A stretch of DNA of 12,400 nt from Alphaproteobacteria bacterium (GTDB taxonomy: Bacteria; Pseudomonadota; Alphaproteobacteria; Sneathiellales; Sneathiellaceae), in assembly GCA_006226265.1 (NCBI GenBank), contig SBHH01000350.1, positions 1 through 12,400 on the forward strand, in the 5' to 3' direction. The position numbers and the translations under genes are program-made. This document shows, piece after piece, positions 1 through 7,294 of this stretch (positions are counted from its first letter, which is position 1; each line of letters opens with the position of its first letter). Below the pieces are notes generated by a model. It worked only from the letters and a program-made list of their open reading frames with translations, had not been told where the DNA came from and searched no databases.

Positions 1-233
1 GTATTGACGAGATTGGCATTTGTAAGGTCAATCGCCTTCAGGATGGCGTCGCGCATGTTCGCGCCTTTTAAATAGGCCTCCTTCAGCTTGGCCGACTGCA
101 GTTTCACGCCCCGAAGATCGCAGCCGCCGCAGCTTCCCGTTTTCTGAAGGGTTTCCAGATCATGCTTGTCAAGGGCCGATGCGACCCCTGCCGATGCGAC
201 CAGAAGGACCAGGGAAACAAGCACTGCTTTCAT
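1..233 (-). CDS. Exported pentapeptide-repeat protein, N-terminal part (C-terminus beyond window)
   Basis: The first 77 residues are visible, reading leftward off the window edge. Residues 1-20 form a Sec-type signal peptide: Lys2, a hydrophobic run of V/L/A, and an A-x-A site ending at Ala20. A short helix-like linker follows, then Cys35-Gly-Gly-Cys38. From there five-residue units with a central Leu or Met run to the edge (CDLRG, VKLQS, AKLKE, AYLKG, ANMRD, AILKA, IDLTN, ANLVN), the A(D/N)LXX pattern of the pentapeptide right-handed beta-helix. An SD-like GGAGAG lies about 9 bases before the ATG. Proteins of this type are usually small, periplasmic or secreted, and without an assigned function. 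The CxxC could form a disulfide or bind a metal. The total length is unknown. Confidence 0.8.
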   Translation of the reverse strand, partial: MKAVLVSLVLLVASAGVASALDKHDLETLQKTGSCGGCDLRGVKLQSAKLKEAYLKGANMRDAILKAIDLTNANLVN

Positions 234-318
234 CTTGCAAACTCTCCGTCGTTTTTTATGTTTTCCGAGTATAGCGGATGAATTTTAAAAATGCTGCAAA
301 TTAGAAAGGGCAGGATGT

Positions 319-347
319 TTGACAAGGGAATAGGCGGCTGGCAAACT
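319..347 (+). promoter_or_regulatory. Candidate sigma70-type promoter for the HAD gene
   Basis: A perfect TTGACA lies at 319-324. With a 17-base spacer the -10 position is CAAACT (342-347), which matches TATAAT at only three positions. It sits about 70 bases before the HAD start codon in the 182-base divergent gap. The perfect -35 makes it the best candidate there, but the -10 is poor. Confidence 0.3.
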
Positions 348-415
348 CCGGCAAAACAACAAGAAAGCGGGCGCGAACAGGTGCCCGATCTCATCCAGAC
401 GAGGGTTCATCCAGT

Positions 416-1057
416 ATGACAAAAGCGATCCTTTGGGACTTTGGCGGGGTCCTGACGACCAGCCCGTTCGAGGCCTTTGCCCGGTTCGAAAAAGAACGCG
501 GGCTTCCTGTCGATTTCATCCGCAGGGTAAACTCGACCAATCCGGACACTAATGCCTGGGCGAAGTTTGAACGGAGCGAAGTAAGTCTTGATGAATTTGA
601 CGGGCTTTTCCATGAGGAAAGTACAGCACTTGGTCAGGGCGTTCAGGGGATCGAGATCATCCGCCTGCTGTCGGGCGATGTCCGCCCGCGCATGGTGAAG
701 GCGCTTGAGCTCTGCCGCGAAAATTTCATCTGCACCTGTCTCACCAATAATGTCGCAGCGGGCAAGGGCCCCGGCATGAGCCGGGACGAGGCCGCGCAGG
801 CGGAGGTGAAGGCTGTCATGGCGCTCTTTCAGGAAGTGATCGAATCAAGCAAGATCGGTCTTCGCAAGCCCGATCCGCGCATTTACGAATATGCCTGCGA
901 GCGGATGGGTGTCTCGCCGGAAGAGGTCATCTATCTCGACGATCTCGGCATCAACCTGAAACCCGCCGCCGCAATGGGCATGACGACCATCAAGGTGGTG
1001 AGCGAAAATCAGGCGCTTGCCGATCTTTCGAAGGCCTCCGGCCTCACCTTCCCGTAA
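416..1057 (+). CDS. HAD-superfamily (subfamily IA) hydrolase, phosphatase-like
   Basis: A cytosolic protein of 213 residues, a usual length for a stand-alone HAD-IA hydrolase. Motif I is D8-F-G-G-V with Asp8 as the expected nucleophile. Motif II is T110-N-N. Motif III is the Lys of RKPDPRIY (Lys151). Motif IV is YLDDLGIN with Asp175 and Asp176. The DFGGV/TNN/KPDPxIY/YLDD set resembles the group that includes the N-terminal phosphatase-like domains of soluble epoxide hydrolase and ACAD10. Gly10 replaces the usual general-acid Asp of DxDxT, as I recall for the YihX type as well. The start at 416 has a GAGGG at 401-405, 10 bases upstream. It is convergent with the CHASE2 cyclase, whose stop lies 12 bases away. 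Phosphate-ester hydrolysis is likely; the substrate cannot be inferred. Confidence 0.85.
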   Translation: MTKAILWDFGGVLTTSPFEAFARFEKERGLPVDFIRRVNSTNPDTNAWAKFERSEVSLDEFDGLFHEESTALGQGVQGIEIIRLLSGDVRPRMVKALELCRENFICTCLTNNVAAGKGPGMSRDEAAQAEVKAVMALFQEVIESSKIGLRKPDPRIYEYACERMGVSPEEVIYLDDLGINLKPAAAMGMTTIKVVSENQALADLSKASGLTFP

Positions 1058-1069
1058 AATCCGGTTATT

Positions 1070-3316
1070 TTATTTGCTGACGGCGCGGAAGACGCCGTCC
1101 CAGTCGGCGGGCGGCGGATCCTCTTTAAAGACGATGATCCGTTCTCGATAAAGCTTCGCATATTTTTCAAGCTTCGGATTGAGCGCCCCGACCTCCTCGA
1201 TTTTTAGAAGAGCGGCGTCCCAGTCCCGACTGCGATAGAGTGTGAGGAAATCGCGAATGCCGGCATCCGCCGCCATGAAGTCGGGATTGTCCCGATGTGC
1301 GGGGTCGCCGAGCAGGCCGTAAATCTTGACCGCCTCCTGCTTGCCCTTGACGGCGATCAGGTCAAGCTCGATCAGCGCATAATCCATGACCGCCGAGGCC
1401 GTGCTTTCGCCCAAAATAATGCTGAACCCATATTCCTTGGTCTGCCCTTCAAGGCGGGAGGCAAGATTGACCGGATCGCCCAATACCGAATAATCGAAGC
1501 GCTGGAGCGAGCCGAGGTTGCCGACGATGCAGACCCCGGTATTGAGCCCGAGCCCGATTCGGAGCTGCTTGAACGGGCGGCCGTCGCGCCGGGCCTCAGC
1601 CTCAAGTTCCTGGTTGAGGGCGGCAAGCTTCTTGATCATTTCAAGGGCCGCATCGACCGCGTCCTTCGGATGGTCCGGGTTGTCGAGCGGCGCGTTCCAG
1701 AAGGCCATGATCGCATCGCCCATATATTTGTCGATCGTGCCCTTGTGTCCCAGGATTTCCCCGGTCATGGGCGTGAGGAAGCGGTTGATCAGGTGGGTCA
1801 GCCCTTGCGGATCATGCTTGTACCCTTCCGAAATGACCGTGAACTCGCGCACATCGCAGAACATGAAGGTCATTTCCTTTTCCTCCCCGCCGAGGACGAG
1901 GCTGTCCGGCGAGGCCGAAAGGCGCTTCACCAGCTCCGGCGCGAGATAATGGGCAAAGGCGGTGCGGATGCGGGTTCGCTCCTGCTCCGTCCCGAGATAA
2001 TTGGAATAGACGAGGGTGATATAGATCAGGGTCGAGACCGTGACCGTATAGCTCACATCGATCAGCACGGAACGGGAGATGAAAAGGTAAATCGATGAAG
2101 AGATCGCGACGCTCGCAATAAAGAGCAAGAGGCCGAGCGTTGCGCGCGCGCCCACCAGCGGCACCAGCAGGATCAGCGCGAGCCCGGTTGCTAGCGTGCC
2201 TGCCCATTCGAAAAGCGCGATGAAATCGGGCCGGAACAGATAGCTCTGCGTCAGGATATTTTCTAGCAGTTGCAGATGCATCTCGACCCCCGGCAGGTTC
2301 GAGGTGAGCGGCGAGGCGCGGAGGTCCTTCAGACCCGTCGCCGAGGTGCCGACAAGGATTAACCTCCCTGCGAGCTTTTTCGGGTCGACCGTGCCATTGA
2401 TGACATCAACGGCCGAGACATAGAGCGAGGGATCATATTCCGCATATTTGACCCAGATGCGTCCGCGCGTGTCGGTCGGCACCAGCGTGCCTGCAACCTT
2501 GAAGCCGGTAATGCCATGGTCGTTCGCCTGAATGATGACATTGCGTCCGGTCGCGACGCGCAGCATGTCGAGCGCGAGGGAGGGGATGACCTTGTCATGG
2601 ACCCGGCTTGCGAGCGGAATGCGCCGGATGATGCCGTCAAAATCCTGATCCAGACTGACCATGCCGCGCCCGGCGGCGGCGGCATCCAGCTTGGCGATAT
2701 TGCCGATCAGGGCCGGATAGTGAGTCAGGTGCGGTTTCGGATTGTCGCCGAGCACCGCGAAGGAGGGGATACGATCCAGGCCGTAGTTATTGGCGCCGCG
2801 CCAATCGGGACTCACCGAAATGCCAAGCACGACGCGGCTTTGCGAGATGGCGCGCGCGAACATGTCATCGAAGGAGGGAAGCTTGGCAATTTCCGACTGG
2901 GCATTGCCGGAAAGTCCTTCAATATTGCGCGCCATATGATCCGGCGACAGACGATCCGACTCGGCAAAGAGCATATCGAAACCAATGACAACCGCCCCGC
3001 TTCTGGTGGCATTTTCGACAAGCCGGGCGAGATAGGACCGGGGCCAGGGCCACTGCCCGAGTGCGAGCAGGCTTTTCTCGTCGATATCGATCACGGCGAC
3101 GGGCCGTTCCGGTGGGGCAATGCGCGGCTTCGACTGCTGATAGAGATCGAAAACGCGATCGCGGAAATTCGCAAGGAACGGCGGATCGTAGACCTGCAGG
3201 GCCAACGCCGCGAGCAAGATAACGAGGGCGGAAAGCCGCCCGCTTTTGATGAATGTGCGGGCAAGAATCGTTGGCGACAGCGCATAAAGCAGTTGTTTTA
3301 CCGTAAATGCTGCCAT
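1070..3316 (-). CDS. CHASE2-domain class III adenylate/guanylate cyclase, membrane-bound
   Basis: A sensor cyclase of 748 residues that makes a cyclic nucleotide, most likely cAMP. An N-terminal membrane helix (about 28-42) is followed by a periplasmic CHASE2 sensor (about 50-345, with VAVIDIDEKSL near 74-84 and LVGTSATGLKD near 321-331). Three closely spaced membrane helices follow (about 371-388, 392-413, 419-438). A linker leads to the catalytic domain (about 475-665). The metal Asps are Asp488 (MFCDVREFT) and Asp534 (KYMGDAIMAF). Lys530 sits in the adenine-recognition position. Transition-state Asn617 and Arg621 lie in GDPVNLASRLE, and Lys657 is in the VKGK motif. Ser610 occupies the second purine-specificity position, usually Asp or Thr. 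The C-terminal tail (about 680-748, ending PPPADWDGV) is typical of CHASE2 cyclases. All catalytic residues are present, so it should be active as a homodimer. It is divergent from the FecR-type surface gene across a 267-base gap. An AGG 7 bases upstream supports the chosen start. Confidence 0.95.
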   Translation of the reverse strand: MAAFTVKQLLYALSPTILARTFIKSGRLSALVILLAALALQVYDPPFLANFRDRVFDLYQQSKPRIAPPERPVAVIDIDEKSLLALGQWPWPRSYLARLVENATRSGAVVIGFDMLFAESDRLSPDHMARNIEGLSGNAQSEIAKLPSFDDMFARAISQSRVVLGISVSPDWRGANNYGLDRIPSFAVLGDNPKPHLTHYPALIGNIAKLDAAAAGRGMVSLDQDFDGIIRRIPLASRVHDKVIPSLALDMLRVATGRNVIIQANDHGITGFKVAGTLVPTDTRGRIWVKYAEYDPSLYVSAVDVINGTVDPKKLAGRLILVGTSATGLKDLRASPLTSNLPGVEMHLQLLENILTQSYLFRPDFIALFEWAGTLATGLALILLVPLVGARATLGLLLFIASVAISSSIYLFISRSVLIDVSYTVTVSTLIYITLVYSNYLGTEQERTRIRTAFAHYLAPELVKRLSASPDSLVLGGEEKEMTFMFCDVREFTVISEGYKHDPQGLTHLINRFLTPMTGEILGHKGTIDKYMGDAIMAFWNAPLDNPDHPKDAVDAALEMIKKLAALNQELEAEARRDGRPFKQLRIGLGLNTGVCIVGNLGSLQRFDYSVLGDPVNLASRLEGQTKEYGFSIILGESTASAVMDYALIELDLIAVKGKQEAVKIYGLLGDPAHRDNPDFMAADAGIRDFLTLYRSRDWDAALLKIEEVGALNPKLEKYAKLYRERIIVFKEDPPPADWDGVFRAVSK

Positions 3317-3404
3317 GAACTACCTGATTCCCATTATCTTGCAAGTCACTGTTTTCAGGCGCTTTTTTGCCCAATTAACCAATATGCTTAAAAATTTATG
3401 AAAT

Positions 3405-3476
3405 TTGGCGATAATATGGCATACTCCCCTAATTGATGTTAGATAATTCTTGAATGCATTTTATAGCATTTATTTT
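3405..3476 (+). promoter_or_regulatory. AT-rich probable promoter region in the divergent gap (plus direction)
   Basis: Bases 3317-3583 separate two divergent genes. The stretch 3380-3480 is clearly AT-rich against its neighbours. Two weak sigma70-like pairs are visible for the large plus-strand gene. One is TTGGCG at 3405-3410 with CCTAAT at 3428-3433 (spacer 17). The other is TTGAAT at 3450-3455 with TATTTT at 3471-3476 (spacer 15). Neither is convincing alone. A small inverted repeat, AATGC/GCATT, lies around 3453-3470. I saw no full CRP-type TGTGA-N6-TCACA site. Confidence 0.25.
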
Positions 3477-3508
3477 GAATTGCGGGGCATGCAGCGATAA
3501 ACAGCCGT

Positions 3509-3562
3509 CAGCCGGACCCTCCGGAGGTGTAATCCGGAGAGACAGACTGAAATGTCCGGCTG
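3509..3562 (+). promoter_or_regulatory. Long inverted repeat / nested hairpin in the leader of the FecR-type gene
   Basis: CAGCCGGAC at 3509-3517 is perfectly complementary to GTCCGGCTG at 3554-3562. Nested inside, CTCCGG at 3519-3524 pairs with CCGGAG at 3534-3539. The 5' half also holds the 10-base palindrome CCTCCGGAGG (3518-3527). As RNA this would give a 9-bp outer and 6-bp inner stem ending 21 bases before the main start codon. The outer 3' arm overlaps the start of the 8-codon leader ORF, so folding could control translation. It matches no riboswitch class that I recognise. A DNA-level operator is the alternative. Confidence 0.4.
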
Positions 3563-3578
3563 TCGCGTGGCGGGTTAA
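3552..3578 (+). CDS. Possible 8-codon leader ORF upstream of the FecR-type gene
   Basis: ATG at 3552 opens an 8-residue frame (MSGCRVAG) ending with TAA at 3576-3578. A GGAGAG at 3536-3541 lies 10 bases before its ATG, a reasonable ribosome-binding site. The large gene begins only 5 bases after this stop and has just AAGAG 2 bases before its own ATG, which is too close to work well. Reinitiation or translational coupling is a plausible reading. The frame is so short that chance is a real alternative. Confidence 0.3.
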   Translation: MSGCRVAG

Positions 3579-3583
3579 GAGTA

Positions 3584-6500
3584 ATGAAGAACGAAACCGG
3601 TGCGATAACAAATGGACCGCTCACGCATGACTATCATGTAGACGGCGGTCATTCGGTTCAGCTTGGGCAGGATCTGCAACCTCTTGTTGCGGAATATGGT
3701 CGCGACGGCGTTGATCTCACTTTGGCGGACGGCCATGGCGGTTCGGCCGTAATTCACGATTATTTTGCCAGCTTTCCCGCGCCGGATCTCCTGACGGCGG
3801 GGGGCGCGCGCATTCCGGGCGATGTCGTAACGAAGCTGGCGGGCTCGGGTCCGCTTGCGCAAGACTCGGGCACGCAATCGGATGCAGGCGGTCCGATCGG
3901 CGAGGTAACGGAGCTTGTCGGCACCGTGACCGCCAAGCATGCTGACGGCACGACGGATGAGTTGGTGCAGGGCTCGTCAGTCTTTCAGGGCGATATTCTT
4001 CAAACAGGTGATGGCGGCGCCTTCACGGTCGTCTTCGCGGACGATACCAAATTCTCCATGGGGGAAAACGGCCGCGCCGTGCTGGATGAGATGATCTACA
4101 ATCCCTCGACCGAGAGCGGCACCTTCGGCATGTCGCTCCTGCAGGGGGTTTTTTCGGTCGTCAGCGGCAAGATTGCCCATGACAATCACGATAATGTGGA
4201 TATCCGCACGCCGGTTGGCACCATTGGTATCCGGGGCACGCATTGGGCCGGGCATGTCCGTGCGATTGGTGAGGAATCGGTTTTTACGCTCTTCTCCGGT
4301 GCGATTGTGGTCATCAATGAAGGGGGTTCGCAGGAACTCACGCAAGTGAATCAGTCGGTCGTGGTAACGAGTTTTACCTCGTCCCCGGCGGCGCCATTCA
4401 TTATGACGAATGAGCAGCTTTTCGACAATTATGGCCATTCGCTGCAGCTGATCGATCCGAATTATTTCAAGAACGAGGACAATTTCGATCCCGACAAGAT
4501 TAACCCGCAAGGCGGGCGGCATGCCTTTCATAATGGCGGTGCGGGTTTCGAGCAATATATCCAGCACGGAATCGACGGCGGGGCGGCCATCGGTGATCTT
4601 CTAAAACCGGCGAACCTCCTTGATTCGACCAATCTCAATCTCAGCACGAGTTCGGAAATAGAGGAAACCGTCGGCGTCGGGCCACAGACCAGCCTCAATG
4701 TCACGGCGATCATCGATCCTCAATCAGGCAATATCGATACATTCCAGGTGATCGTCAGCCTGAACGAACCGGTGAACAAACCGGTGACGGTGACCTACGA
4801 AATCCTTCCGGGTACCGCGACCGGCGTCGATAACGGTCTGCCGGGCGATGTCGATTTTGTTTTTTCGGAAGGTGGCTCCATCGTCATTCCGGCGGGCGGG
4901 AAAAGTGGCAGTTTCACCATCAATGTCGTCGATGACGATGTGATCGAGAATACCGAAACCTTCATTGTGCGCCTGACGGGCGTGGACAATGCCGATCTCA
5001 ACCCCGCCTTCAGCCAGGCGGTGATTGTGATCAAGGACGATGACATCGGCATCGTCTCCGTCGGGCAGGCAACCGTGGGCGGCGTTCCCGTCACCGGCGG
5101 CGAGAATGTGGTCGTCGGCGAAGATGCCGGGCAGATCAGTTATGAGCTTATCCTCGACAAGGCGGTTGCGCCGCATGTCCAGGTTGCCGTCAATTATACC
5201 CTGACCGGCAGCGCGACCGAGGGCAGCGACTATATCTCCAGCCCCGTCCATACGGCGGTCTTCGATGGTGGCGCTACGGGGCTTGCCGCCGGGTCTTCCG
5301 TTTTCATTACTGTGCCGATCGTCAATGACACGGTTTACGAGGGGCCGGAAGATCTCACCCTGACCCTTGTTGGCGGGTCGAGCAATTCGGTGATCGATAC
5401 GGATAACAGCGGTTTGACCGTGACCATAGAGGACAACGATACGCCGATCCTCGGAACCGCGACGGACGTGGTGGTTCAGGAAGACGACTTACCGGGCGGC
5501 AGCGATACCAGCCCCGAGTCAACGACGGCAACGGGTGATGTGCCGCTCGATTTCGGCGATGGCGGCAATGTGACGGTTACGCTTGATATCGGTTCCCTGC
5601 CCGTGATCACGTCGCATGGCGATCCGGTCTTTTATCAGCTTGAAACCCTGTCCGACGGGGTGACGCAGCGCGTGACAGCCATTGCAACGCCAGAGGAAGG
5701 GGCCTCCCGCACCGTCTTCACGCTTGATTTTGCGCCGAGCGATTCAGGGGATAATTACAGCTACAGCTTCACGCTCGACGATGCGCTGGATCATCCGGCG
5801 GGCGGAGCGGACAGTCTTGACCTCTCCTTCGGTTATGATGTCGCGGGCGAAGGCGCGCCGGTTCTTTCCGGCGATTTCACGGTGTCGGTCGGTGACGATG
5901 TTCCGGTTGCGAATCCGGATGAACTGACCCTGCCCACGCCGCAGTTGCCTGCCTATGATCTCGTTTTCGTGCTGGATACCTCGGGTTCCATGGGCTTCAC
6001 GGTGCCTGGCGGCGCGGGCGAAACGCGGATCGACGTGTTACGCGATGCGGTCAGCAATGTTCTCGATGAATATGCTGACAGCTCGCGCGCGGTAAATATC
6101 ACTTTCATTTCCTTTGCAACGGCCTCCAGTGTCGTCTTTTCCGGGAGCTCGATTGACGATGCAAAGGCATTTCTCGCGGACGACACGAACCTCGTGCCGG
6201 CGGGCGATACGAACTACGCCGCAGCGGTCGGTGATACGAATGACGGTGCGCAAGGGGTGCTGACAGGGCATCTCTCCGACAGCAGTCTCACCGATTTCAA
6301 TCAGATCGCCTATTTCATCTCTGACGGGGCGCCGTCGACGGGGGATGAGGTGCCGACAGATGGCGGCAACGCATGGCAGACATTTGTTGATACGAACGGG
6401 ATAGAGGTTCTGGCCGTCGGGATCGGCAGCAATCTGGACACGGCGGAACTGGCCAAGGTCGAAAATCTTGGCGATGCGCCGGTTGTCGTGGTCAATCCAA

Positions 6501-7294
6501 ACGACCTTTCAGGGGTCCTGATTGATTCCGTGCCGGTGATCGAGATGGATAACGTGATCAGCCAGGGAACGGCGATTGATCAGTTCGGCGCGGATGGCGG
6601 TTCACTGACCTCCATCAGTAGCGGCGGTACGGAATATGACATTCCGCAAAACGGCGATCCCCTGATTGTGAATACCGCGCTTGGCGGTAACCTGACGATC
6701 GATTCATCGGGCAACTATACCTATATCGCGCCGACGACGGTCGAATCCGGTACGGTGGAGAGTTTCCAGTATGTCATCACCGATGGCGATGGCGATACCA
6801 GCGCAACGGCGCTTTCCTTCACCTTTACCGAAAATCCGGCGGGCGAGATCATCGCCCTGTCCGCCTTCGCCCCGCTTCCTTCGATCGATGGCACAGAACA
6901 GGGTGAGTTGCTGGCGGGTACCGGGGCAAGTGAAATGCTTCTGGGGCACGGCGGGGACGATATCCTGCAAGGGAATGGTGGAAACGATGTTCTGACCGGG
7001 GGCACAGGGGCCGATAGCTTCAATATTACCGGCGCGGATCATGGGACTGTCAACATCACCGATTTCAATGCGGCGGAAGATACGGTCAATCTCGACCAGA
7101 TTTTCGATGCCCTCGGTATTGCCGCCACCGCCCGCGGCGAAGGACAGGCCTGGCAGCTTTCCAATGTGAACGGGACGGCGACACTGACCTTCACGGCGGC
7201 AGATACGCCGACGGTCACGTTCGAGAATTACCACAACCCGGATGTCCATGCGCTGGACGAGATTGCCGCGAAAATCGTGGTGGATGAATCCTAA
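3584..7294 (+). CDS. Large FecR / Calx-beta / VWA / RTX protein, probable type I-secreted surface protein
   Basis: An acidic, Gly/Asp-rich protein of 1236 residues with almost no Cys and no N-terminal signal peptide, as expected for type I secretion. In order: a prefix (about 40-85, GVDLTLADG...DYFASFP) resembling the N-terminal segments of Bap/LapA-like adhesins; a FecR domain (about 105-262, with VFQGDILQTG, SLLQGVFSVVSGKI and TPVGTIGIRGT); Calx-beta-like domains (about 370-488 and 505-618, each ending in a DDD/DND motif); a T1SS-143-like repeat (about 650-773); and a VWA domain (about 790-985). The VWA MIDAS is complete: DxSxS at Asp798-Ser800-Ser802, Thr876 and Asp914. A cadherin/VCBS-like domain follows (about 985-1085), then RTX nonapeptides (GHGGDDILQ, GNGGNDVLT; 1121-1147) and a T1SS C-terminal target region ending in IVVDES. 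A role in Ca-dependent adhesion or surface sensing is inferred. No ABC exporter, HlyD or TolC gene is nearby. A class III cyclase lies on each side. Confidence 0.9.
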   Translation: MKNETGAITNGPLTHDYHVDGGHSVQLGQDLQPLVAEYGRDGVDLTLADGHGGSAVIHDYFASFPAPDLLTAGGARIPGDVVTKLAGSGPLAQDSGTQSDAGGPIGEVTELVGTVTAKHADGTTDELVQGSSVFQGDILQTGDGGAFTVVFADDTKFSMGENGRAVLDEMIYNPSTESGTFGMSLLQGVFSVVSGKIAHDNHDNVDIRTPVGTIGIRGTHWAGHVRAIGEESVFTLFSGAIVVINEGGSQELTQVNQSVVVTSFTSSPAAPFIMTNEQLFDNYGHSLQLIDPNYFKNEDNFDPDKINPQGGRHAFHNGGAGFEQYIQHGIDGGAAIGDLLKPANLLDSTNLNLSTSSEIEETVGVGPQTSLNVTAIIDPQSGNIDTFQVIVSLNEPVNKPVTVTYEILPGTATGVDNGLPGDVDFVFSEGGSIVIPAGGKSGSFTINVVDDDVIENTETFIVRLTGVDNADLNPAFSQAVIVIKDDDIGIVSVGQATVGGVPVTGGENVVVGEDAGQISYELILDKAVAPHVQVAVNYTLTGSATEGSDYISSPVHTAVFDGGATGLAAGSSVFITVPIVNDTVYEGPEDLTLTLVGGSSNSVIDTDNSGLTVTIEDNDTPILGTATDVVVQEDDLPGGSDTSPESTTATGDVPLDFGDGGNVTVTLDIGSLPVITSHGDPVFYQLETLSDGVTQRVTAIATPEEGASRTVFTLDFAPSDSGDNYSYSFTLDDALDHPAGGADSLDLSFGYDVAGEGAPVLSGDFTVSVGDDVPVANPDELTLPTPQLPAYDLVFVLDTSGSMGFTVPGGAGETRIDVLRDAVSNVLDEYADSSRAVNITFISFATASSVVFSGSSIDDAKAFLADDTNLVPAGDTNYAAAVGDTNDGAQGVLTGHLSDSSLTDFNQIAYFISDGAPSTGDEVPTDGGNAWQTFVDTNGIEVLAVGIGSNLDTAELAKVENLGDAPVVVVNPNDLSGVLIDSVPVIEMDNVISQGTAIDQFGADGGSLTSISSGGTEYDIPQNGDPLIVNTALGGNLTIDSSGNYTYIAPTTVESGTVESFQYVITDGDGDTSATALSFTFTENPAGEIIALSAFAPLPSIDGTEQGELLAGTGASEMLLGHGGDDILQGNGGNDVLTGGTGADSFNITGADHGTVNITDFNAAEDTVNLDQIFDALGIAATARGEGQAWQLSNVNGTATLTFTAADTPTVTFENYHNPDVHALDEIAAKIVVDES

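Noticed and set aside
268..299. Minus-strand TATACT -10 with TTGCAG -35 ahead of the pentapeptide gene
   Set aside because: The -10 is good, but the spacer is 20 bases and the -35 is imperfect, so I do not list it as a promoter.
1295..2098. Plus-strand open frame of 267 codons opposite the CHASE2 cyclase
   Set aside because: It lies wholly antisense to the well-supported cyclase domain, shows Arg/Asp/Gly-rich reverse-frame composition and has no recognisable motif.
2516..3391. Plus-strand open frame of 291 codons opposite the CHASE2 sensor region
   Set aside because: It is antisense to the coding CHASE2 domain, has no domain pattern, and extends across the cyclase start as a GC-rich shadow.
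6704..7249. Minus-strand open frame of 181 codons opposite the RTX end of the large protein
   Set aside because: It is a low-complexity Arg/Gly/Ile reverse reading of RTX and VCBS-like codons, with no family match that I can see.
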